Origin: Callipepla californica brunnescens
Lineage: Eukaryota > Chordata > Aves > Galliformes > Odontophoridae
NCBI GenBank assembly: GCA_023055505.1
Contig: JALIRH010000100.1
Span: 62,001-126,000, forward strand
Length of the DNA: 64,000 nucleotides
Direction: 5' to 3'
Both the position numbers and the translations under genes were made by a program. Shown piece by piece: positions 51,083 through 61,143 of this stretch. Each line of letters starts with the position of its first letter. Position 1 is the stretch's first letter. A model generated the notes under the pieces. The model ran no database searches, had not been told where the DNA came from, and saw only the letters and a program-made list of their open reading frames with translations.

Positions 51083-53372
51083 CTACTTTACCCTAACCCT
51101 AATCCTAACACTAACTCTAACTTTACTCCTTACCCTAACACTAATCCAATCCCGAACCCTAACCCTAATCCTAGCCCTAACTCTAACTTTATTCGTAACC
51201 CTACCCCTAATCCAAACAATAACCCTTACCCTAATCAAACCCTATCCCTATTCCTAACCCTTACCCTAACCGTATCACAATCCCTATCCTAACTCTTACC
51301 ATAACCCAAACCCTAACCTAACCCTAACCCTAACCCTATCCCTAGCCCTTACCCTAACCCTAACCCTAACCCTACCCTAACCTTAACTCTACCCTAACCG
51401 TATCCCTACCCTAACCCTAACCCTAATCCTAGCCCTTACTCTAACTTTATTCCTAACCCTACCCCTGATCCAAACACTAACCCTAACCTTAATGTAACCC
51501 TAACCCTATTCCTAAACCTTACCCTAACTGTATCCCATTCCCTATCCTAACTCTTACCATAACCCTAACCCTGATGCTAATGCTAACCCTAACCCTGAAT
51601 CTAACCCTTACCCTAACCCTATCCCTTACCCAGAAGCTAACACTTAGCGTACAATACCTAACCGTACCCTAACCCTATCCCTAAACCTAAAAGGAACCCA
51701 AACTCTAACCCTAAATCTGTCCCTGAGCCTAACCTTCAACCTTACCCTAACCTTAACCCTAACCCTGTTCCATTCTCTAAACATATCTGTAAGCATTACC
51801 TTCATCCTAACTCGAACTCTACCCTAACCCTATCCCTTTGACCCCAACACAAAACCCAGATCGAGCCTGACCCTAACCTAGGTAGCATAAAGTGTATGTA
51901 GGGTGAATTTGAGTTTTAGGGTCAAAGTTAAATTGTTAGTTTTAGGGTTAGGGTGAAGGATTGCTTTAGTTCTAGTATTAGGGTGTTTGGGGTTAGGGTT
52001 AGGGTAAGGATTTGGGGGTGGATTAGGTTTAGGGTCAGGTTTGGGGGAGTTTTGGGGTTAGGGTTAGATTTAGGATTAGGGTTAGCAAAAAAGTTGTTTT
52101 AGTTTTAGTTTAGGTTAGTGCTAGGATTAGGTTGAGTGTTCTTGTGAAGTTTAGGTTTAGGGTTAGGTTTAGGTTTAGATTGAGGTTTAGGGTAAGGAGT
52201 AGGGTTCATTTGACTTTTAGGGTCAGAGTAGAGTTAAGTCGTGTTAGGGTTAAGGTTAAGAACAGGATTCAGATTCCAATTAGGTTTTGGGTTCCTACTA
52301 GGGATAGGCCTCAAATTAGTGTTAAGGTTAGGGTTAGGGTTAGGTATAGGGAAAGGGTTAGTGTTAAGGCCAGGGCAAGTGTATGGTTTAGGGTAAAGAT
52401 TGGATTTAGGGTTAGGTTTAGATGTAGGTTTGGTTTGATCGTTAGGGTGTGAGAAGGCACCGGCCTTGGATTTCATTTGGAGATTGGGTAAGGTTTAGGA
52501 ATAGGAATAACATTGGTGTTTAAAAGATGATTAGTGTTAGTATTAGGGAGAGGGTTACGGTTAGAGTTTAGTTAGGGTTGTTAGTTTTAGAGTGAGGGAT
52601 AGGGGTATGGTTTGGTCTAGTACTTGGGTTAGGGTTTGGGATAGTCCTAGCATTAGTGTTAGGGTTAGGGTTCCGTTAGGGTTGTGGTAATCTGATGCTA
52701 GGTGTCGGGATTAGGGTTGTGCTTAAATGTGGGTTTGGTTTGAGGGTCAGAGTTAGGGTTAGGGTAGAGTTAGAATTAGGGTAAGAGTTAGGATTAGGTT
52801 TAGGATTAGGATAAAGATTAGGTTAGGATTAGTGTTGGCTTTAGGGTTGTGTCTGGGAGAAGGGTTAGTGTTAGGGATAGACTTAGGGTAAGAGTAAGTG
52901 TTAGGAATAGGCATAGGTTTTGGGAAAGTTTCAGAGTTTGGACTGGATTTATGATTAGGGTTAGGGACAAAGATTTTTTGAGATTTGTGATTAGATTTAG
53001 GGAGAAAAGTAGGCTGACTTGTGGTGTTAGCAGTAGGTTTAGGTTTAGGTTTAGGTTTAGGATTCCATTTGTATTTCTTGATCGAGGTTGGGTTAGTTGG
53101 AGTGTAAAGGTCAGAGTAGGGTTAGGCCTTGGGATAGGGTTAAGGTTTGGAATAGGATTAGGATTCAAATGATGTTACGGGTTGGTGTTAGGGTTAGGGA
53201 AAGGTTAGGATCAGGGTTGAGGTCAGGGTTAGGTATAGGAAAAGGGTTAGTGTTAGGGCTAGGGCAATTGGAAGGGTTAGGCTTAGGCTTAGATATTAGG
53301 GTTAGGTTTAGGCGGAGGTTTGGTTCGAGTGTCAGGGTGAGAGAAGGGGTAGGCCTGGGGTTTGGTTTTGGG

Positions 53373-53563
53373 TTACATCATACAAATCATCACATGCATT
53401 AGCTGGGGTGGGAGGTGCAAGGAACAGCCAGCAAAGTGCTGAGTTCATTCCAATCAGAGGACCTGAAGATCGGGTAGCTACTATCAAACCGTTTGTGTTG
53501 CCAATTCCGATGATATTTATGGGGCCCTGATGTTATGGTTCAGTGGGGAGTCACTATCAAGTC
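53373..53563. repeat. Hinge of unit 10
   Basis: This 191-bp hinge has a private CATCACATGCATTAGCTGG form, combining one base of the unit 2/3 form with the common form. Confidence 0.88.
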
Positions 53564-55371
53564 CAAACCCAATCCAAACCCCAAACCTACTCCTATTCCT
53601 AAACCTTATCTTAACCCTAAACCAAACCCAAACCCAAGGCCCTCCCCTTCTCTCAGCCTAACACTCAAACTAACCTAAACCCGAAACTAACCCTACATTT
53701 ATCCTAATCTTATCCATATTCTAAGGCCTAACCCTACTCTGACCAGAAAGCTCATGTTGTCTAAAATCTACCCCTTACCTAAAACCTAAATCGACAAAAA
53801 AACCTAACCCGAAACCTCAACCTAACTCTTCTCCTAACTAGAACACCAGCACTTCACCTTACCCTAACTGGAAACCTAGGACTAAATCCTTACCTTGTCC
53901 AGAACCCTATTCCTAACCCAAACCAGAATTCTAACCTCTACCCTAACCAAAACCCTTCCCCTAAACCTAAACCTAATGCTACCCTCAACCAAACCCTAGC
54001 CCTAAATCCTACCCTAAAACCAACACCACGTTTAAGCTCAAACCTCAAGCCTCAAAGAAAGCATCAGATTACCGCAGATCTCACCTAACACTAACCCCAA
54101 TCCAATCCCTACTACTAACCCCAAACCCAATCCAAACACCAAAACTATTCCTATTCCTAAACCTAACACTAAGCCAGAACCAAACCCAAGGCCTACCCCT
54201 TCTCTCAGCCTGACACTCAAACTAACCTAGACCTGAACGCAACGCTAAATCAAATACTAAAACTCACCCTTAGCCAAGGCCCTTTTAGGACCCTTCCCTG
54301 GTCCTAAAACTAAAGAGAACCCTACCCCTTCCACTAAACCTTCATCTACATCCCTAACCCTTACCCTAAACCTAAATCTACACCAAAACCTAACCCTAAC
54401 CCTAACATGTCTTCTAACTGTAAAACTAACGCTTCACCTAACCCGAACTGAAACCCCAGGACTAAACCTTACCTAACACCTAGCTATATTCCTAACCCTA
54501 TCCTGAAACCTAACGTTAACCCTAACCCTAAAAACAACTTGGAACCAAACCCTAACCCTAACCTAACCCTTATCAGAACCCTAAATCTAATCCTAACCGT
54601 TACCTCAATTGAACTCCAATTCTTCCTGAAATCTAAATGGGACCTTAAAACCAACCCCAGATTGAAGCCCAACCCTAAACCTAACACAAAGCATTAGATT
54701 ACCACAGCCATCACCTAACTCTAACCCCAGCCTTAACGCTAATACTATCCCAAACACTATTCCAATTCCTAAACCCAACACAAACCCAAAAACACAAAGC
54801 CTACAATTCTCACAGCCTAACACTGAAAGGAAACCTAAATCTTACCCTAACTCTAAAACTAATCCAAAGCATGACCACAATTTAAACTCTAAATCTACCT
54901 TCAAACTAAAGCTGACCCTAACACCAACCTCAAGTAAAAGCCCAACCCTAAGCCTAACACAAAGCATTAGATTACCACAACGCTCACCTAACTTCTAACC
55001 CCCACCCTAACACTAATACTAAAGCAATCAGATTCCAAATACTAACCCAATTCCTATTCTGAAACCCAAAACTATTCCAAAAACAAACCCAAGGCCTAAC
55101 CTTTCTCTCACCCTAACAATCAAAGAAAACCTATTCCTAAACCTAATCCTAAATCTAGTCCTAACCCTAACCCTCACCCTTAATCTAACCCCAACCCCCA
55201 CCCAGAAGCTAACACTTAGCATTGTACAATACCTAAACGTACCCCTAATCCTTATCACTAAACCTAAAAGGAACCTGAAACATAGTGCTAAATCCGAACC
55301 CTAACCCTGAAGACCAACGCTAACAATGAACCAATTCCTATACCTTTTCCTTCCTCCAAATTGATTCCTAG

Positions 55372-55710
55372 CACTAACCCTAACCCTACCCTAACCCTAA
55401 CCCTAACCCTAACCCTAGCCCTAACCTAACTCTAACCCTAACCCTAACCCTAAACCTAATGCTAACCCTTACCCTACCCTAACCCTAACCCTACCATACC
55501 CTAACCCTAACCTACCCTAACACTAACCCTAACCCTAACCCTAACCCTACCCTAACCCTAACCCTAACCCTAACCCTAACCCTAACCCTACCCTAACCCT
55601 AACCCTAACCCTAACCCTAACCCTAACCCTTACCCTAACCCTAGCCTAACCCAAACCCTAACCCTAACCCTACCCTAACCCTAACCCTAACCCTAACCCT
55701 ACCCCTAACC
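55372..55710 (+). repeat. Near-canonical CCCTAA array of unit 10
   Basis: The array starts with the ACCCTACCCTAACCC form shared with units 8 and 9. Confidence 0.9.
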
Positions 55711-58003
55711 CTACTTTACCCTAACCCTAATCCTAACACTAACTCTAACTTTACTCCTTACCCTAACACTAATCCAATCCCGAACCCTAACCCTAATCCT
55801 AGCCCTAACTCTAACTTTATTCGTAACCCTAACCCTAATCCAAACAATAACCCTTACCCTAATCAAACCCTATCCCTATTCCTAACCCTTACCCTAACCG
55901 TATCACAATCCCTATCCTAACTCTTACCATAACCCAAACCCTAACCTAACCCTAACCCTAACCCTAACCCTAACCCTAACCTCAACCCTTACCCTAACCC
56001 TACCCTAACCTTAACTCTACCCTAACCGTATCCCTACCCTAACCCTAACTCTAATCCTAGCCCTTTCTCTAACTTTATTCCTAACCCTACCCCTGATCCA
56101 AACACTAACCCTAACCTTAATGTAACCCTAACCCTATTCCTAACCCTTACCCTAACTGTATCCCATTCCCTATCCTAACTCTTACCATAACCCTAACCCT
56201 GATGCTAATGCTAACCCTAACCCTGAATCTAACCCTTACCCTAACCCTATCCCTTACCCAGAAGCTAACACTTAGCGTTGTACAATACCTAACCGTACCC
56301 TAACCCTATCCCTAAACCTAAAAGAAACCCAAACTCTAACCCTAAATCTGTCCCTGAGCCTAACCTTCAACCTTACCCTAACCTTAACCCTAACCCTGTT
56401 CCATTCTCTAAACATATCTGTAAGCATTACCTTCATCCTAACTCGAACTCTACCCTAACCCTATCCCTTTGACCCCAACACAAAACCCAGATCGAGCCTG
56501 ACCCTAACCTAGGTAGCATAAAGTGTATGTAGGGTGAATTTGAGTTTTAGGGTCAAAGTTAAATTGTTAGTTTTAGGGTTAGGGTGAAGGATTGCTTTAG
56601 TTCTAGTATTAGGGTGTTTGGGGTTAGGGTTAGGGTAAGGATTTGGGGGTGGATTAGGTTTAGGGTCAGGTTTGGGGGAGTTTTGGGGTTAGGGTTAGAT
56701 TTAGGATTAGGGTTAGCAAAAAAGTTGTTTTAGTTTTAGTTTAGGTTAGTGCTAGGATTAGGTTGAGTGTTCTTGTGAAGTTTAGGTTTAGGGTTAGGTT
56801 TAGGTTTAGATTGAGGTTTAGGGTAAGGAGTAGGGTTCATTTGACTTTTAGGGTCAGAGTAGAGTTAAGTCGTGTTAGGGTTAAGGTTAAGAACAGGATT
56901 CAGATTCCAATTAGGTTTTGGGTTCCTACTAGGGATAGGCCTCAAATTAGTGTTAAGGTTAGGGTTAGGGTTAGGTATAGGGAAAGGGTTAGTGTTAAGG
57001 CCAGGGCAAGTGTATGGTTTAGGGTAAAGATTGGATTTAGGGTTAGGTTTAGATGTAGGTTTGGTTTGATCGTTAGGGTGTGAGAAGGCACCGGCCTTGG
57101 ATTTCATTTGGAGATTGGGTAAGGTTTAGGAATAGGAATAACATTGGTGTTTAAAAGATGATTAGTGTTAGTATTAGGGATAGGGTTACGGTTAGAGTTT
57201 AGTTAGGGTTGTTAGTTTTAGAGTGAGGGATAGGGGTATGGTTTGGTCTAGTACTTGGGTTAGGGTTTGGGATAGTCATAGCATTAGTGTTAGGGTTAGG
57301 GTTCCGTTAGGGTTGTGGTAATCTGATGCTAGGTGTCGGGATTAGGGTTGTGCTTAAATGTGGGTTTGGTTTGAGGGTCAGAGTTAGGGTTAGGGTAGAG
57401 TTAGAATTAGGGTAAGAGTTAGGATTAGGTTTAGGATTAGGATAAAGATTAGGTTAGGATTAGTGTTGGCTTTAGGGTTGTGTCTGGGAGAAGGGTTAGT
57501 GTTAGGGATAGACTTAGGGTAAGAGTAAGTGTTAGGAATAGGCATAGGTTTTGGGAAAGTTTCAGAGTTTGGACTGGATTTATGATTAGGGTTAGGGACA
57601 AAGATTTTTTGAGATTTGTGATTAGATTTAGGGAGAAAAGTAGGCTGACTTGTGGTGTTAGCAGTAGGTTTAGGTTTAGGTTTAGGTTTAGGATTCCATT
57701 TGTATTTCTTGATCGAGGTTGGGTTAGTTGGAGTGTAAAGGTCAGAGTAGGGTTAGGCCTTGGGATAGGGTTAAGGTTTGGAATAGGATTAGGATTCAAA
57801 TGATGTTACGGGTTGGTGTTAGGGTTAGGGAAAGGTTAGGATCAGGGTTGAGGTCAGGGTTAGGTATAGGAAAAGGGTTAGTGTTAGGGCTAGGGCAATT
57901 GGAAGGGTTAGGCTTAGGCTTAGATATTAGGGTTAGGTTTAGGCGGAGGTTTGGTTCGAGTGTCAGGGTGAGAGAAGGGGTAGGCCTGGGGTTTGGTTTT
58001 GGG

Positions 58004-58194
58004 TTACATCATACAAATCATCCCATACATTAGCTGGGGTGGGAGGTGCAAGGAACAGCCAGCAAAGTGCTGAGTTCATTCCAATCAGAGGACCTGAAGA
58101 TCGGGTAGCTACTATCAAACCGTTTGTGTTGCCAATTCCGATGATATTTATGGGGCCCTGATGTTATGGTTCAGTGGGGAGTCACTATCAAGTC
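58004..58194. repeat. Hinge of unit 11
   Basis: This 191-bp hinge has the common CATCCCATACATTAGCTGG form. Confidence 0.88.
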
Positions 58195-60002
58195 CAAACC
58201 CAATCCAAACCCCAAACCTACTCCTATTCCTAAACCTTATCTTAACCCTAAACCAAACCCAAACCCAAGGCCCTCCCCTTCTCTCAGCCTAACACTCAAA
58301 CTAACCTAAACCCGAAACTAACCCTACATTTATCCTAATCTTATCCATATTCTAAGGCCTAACCCTACTCTGACCAGAAAGCTCATGTTGTCTAAAATCT
58401 ACCCCTTACCTAAAACCTAAATCGACAAAAAAACCTAACCCGAAACCTCAACCTAACTCTTCTCCTAACTAGAACACCAGCACTTCACCTTACCCTAACT
58501 GGAAACCTAGGACTAAATCCTTACCTTGTCCAGAACCCTATTCCTAACCCAAACCAGAATTCTAACCTCTACCCTAACCAAAACCCTTCCCCTAAACCTA
58601 AACCTAATGCTACCCTCAACCAAACCCTAGCCCTAAATCCTACCCTAAAACCAACACCACGTTTAAGCTCAAACCTCAAGCCTCAAAGAAAGCATCAGAT
58701 TACCGCAGATCTCACCTAACACTAACCCCAATCCAATCCCTACTACTAACCCCAAACCCAATCCAAACACCAAAACTATTCCTATTCCTAAACCTAACAC
58801 TAAGCCAGAACCAAACCCAAGGCCTACCCCTTCTCTCAGCCTGACACTCAAACTAACCTAGACCTGAACGCAACGCTAAATCAAATACTAAAACTCACCC
58901 TTAGCCAAGGCCCTTTTAGGACCCTTCCCTGGTCCTAAAACTAAAGAGAACCCTACCCCTTCCACTAAACCTTCATCTACATCCCTAACCCTTACCCTAA
59001 ACCTAAATCTACACCAAAACCTAACCCTAACCCTAACATGTCTTCTAACTGTAAAACTAACGCTTCACCTAACCCGAACTGAAACCCCAGGACTAAACCT
59101 TACCTAACACCTAGCTATATTCCTAACCCTATCCTGAAACCTAACGTTAACCCTAACCCTAAAAACAACTTGGAACCAAACCCTAACCCTAACCTAACCC
59201 TTATCAGAACCCTAAATCTAATCCTAACCGTTACCTCAATTGAACTCCAATTCTTCCTGAAATCTAAATGGGACCTTAAAACCAACTCCAGATTGAAGCC
59301 CAACCCTAAACCTAACACAAAGCATTAGATTACCACAGCCATCACCTAACTCTAACCCCAGCCTTAACGCTAATACTATCCCAAACACTATTCCAATTCC
59401 TAAACCCAACACAAACCCAAAAACACAAAGCCTACAATTCTCACAGCCTAACACTGAAAGGAAACCTAAATCTTACCCTAACTCTAAAACTAATCCAAAG
59501 CATGACCACAATTTAAACTCTAAATCTACCTTCAAACTAAAGCTGACCCTAACACCAACCTCAAGTAAAAGCCCAACCCTAAGCCTAACACAAAGCATTA
59601 GATTACCACAACGCTCACCTAACTTCTAACCCCCACCCTAACACTAATACTAAAGCAATCAGATTCCAAATACTAACCCAATTCCTATTCTGAAACCCAA
59701 AACTATTCCAAAAACAAACCCAAGGCCTAACCTTTCTCTCACCCTAACAATCAAAGAAAACCTATTCCTAAACCTAATCCTAAATCTAGTCCTAACCCTA
59801 ACCCTCACCCTTAATCTAACCCCAACCCCCACCCAGAAGCTAACACTTAGCATTGTACAATACCTAAACGTACCCCTAATCCTTATCACTAAACCTAAAA
59901 GGAACCTGAAACATAGTGCTAAATCCGAACCCTAACCCTGAAGACCAACGCTAACAATGAACCAATTCCTATACCTTTTCCTTCCTCCAAATTGATTCCT
60001 AG

Positions 60003-60359
60003 CACTAACCCTAACCCTACATTAACCCTAACCCTAACCCTAACCCTAGCCCTAACCTAACTCTAACCCTAACCCTAACCCTAAACCTAATGCTAACCCT
60101 TACCCTACCATAACCCTAACCCTACCATACCCTAACCCTAACCTACCCTAACACTAACCCTAACCCTAACCCTACCCTAACCCTAACCCTAACCCTAACC
60201 CTAACCCTAACCCTAACCCTAACCCTAACCCTAACCCTACCCTAACCCTAACCCTAACCCTAACCCTAACCCTAACCCTTACCCTAACCCTAGCCTAACC
60301 CAAACCCTAACCCTAACCCTACCCTAACCCTAACCCTAACCCTAACCCTACCCCTAACC
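60003..60359 (+). repeat. Near-canonical CCCTAA array of unit 11
   Basis: The array contains CTACCATAACCC near 60,105, shared only with unit 3. Confidence 0.9.
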
Positions 60360-61143
60360 CTACTTTACCCTAACCCTAATCCTAACACTAACTCTAACTT
60401 TACTCCTTACCCTAACACTAATCCAATCCCGAACCCTAACCCTAATCCTAGCCCTAACTCTAACTTTATTCGTAACCCTACCCCTAATCCAAACAATAAC
60501 CCTTACCCTAATCAAACCCTATCCCTATTCCTAACCCTTACCCTAACCGTATCACAATCCCTATCCTAACTCTTACCATAACCCAAACCCTAACCTAACC
60601 CTAACCCTAACCCTAACCCTTACCCTAACCCTAACCCTACCCTAACCTTAACTCTACCCTAACCGTATCCCTACCCTAACCCTAACCCTAATCCTAGCCC
60701 TTTCTCTAACTTTATTCCTAACCCTACCCCTGATCCAAACACTAACCCTAACCTTAATGTAACCCTAACCCTATTCCTAACCCTTACCCTAACTGTATCC
60801 CATTCCCTATCCTAACTCTTAGCATAACCCTAACCCTGATGCTAATGCTAACCCTAACCCTGAATCTAACCCTTACCCTAACCCTATCCCTTACCCAGAA
60901 GCTAACACTTAGCGTTGTACAATACCTAACCGTACCCTAACCCTATCCCTAAACCTAAAAGAAACCCAAACTCTAACCCTAAATCTGTCCCTGAGCCTAA
61001 CCTTTAACCTTACCCTAACCTTAACCCTAACCCTGTTCCATTCTCTAAACATATCTGTAAGCATTACCTTCATCCTAACTCGAACTCTACCCTAACCCTA
61101 TCCCTTTGACCCCAACACAAAACCCAGATTGAGCCTGACCCTA

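Larger units (their letters stand above)
47236..51875. repeat. Telomere-like macrosatellite unit 9 (4,640 bp)
   Basis: The G-rich arm is of the first type with GGGATAGGG, and AGGGATAGGTTTAGG near 47,518 is private. The C-rich arm carries CCCTCCATTT. The tail has AGCCCTTACTCTAAC near 51,431, as in unit 8, and a private 3-bp loss in CTTAGCGTACAATACC near 51,643. Confidence 0.92.
51876..56506. repeat. Telomere-like macrosatellite unit 10 (4,631 bp)
   Basis: The G-rich arm is a visible recombinant. Its left part has GGGAGAGGG and TAGTCCTAGC, as in units 1-3. Its right part, from about 52,960, has ATTAGGGTTAGGGAC and TTCTTGATCG, as in units 4, 8, 11 and 12. The hinge form is private. The tail contains a private ACCTCAACCC step near 55,980. 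Confidence 0.92.
56507..61143. repeat. Telomere-like macrosatellite unit 11 (4,637 bp)
   Basis: The G-rich arm is of the second type. The C-rich arm and array carry ACCAACTCCAG near 59,282 and CCATAACCC near 60,108, as in unit 3. The tail has TTAGCATAACC near 60,821. This unit and the next repeat the arrangement of units 3 and 4 at an offset of about 37,586 bp. Confidence 0.92.
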
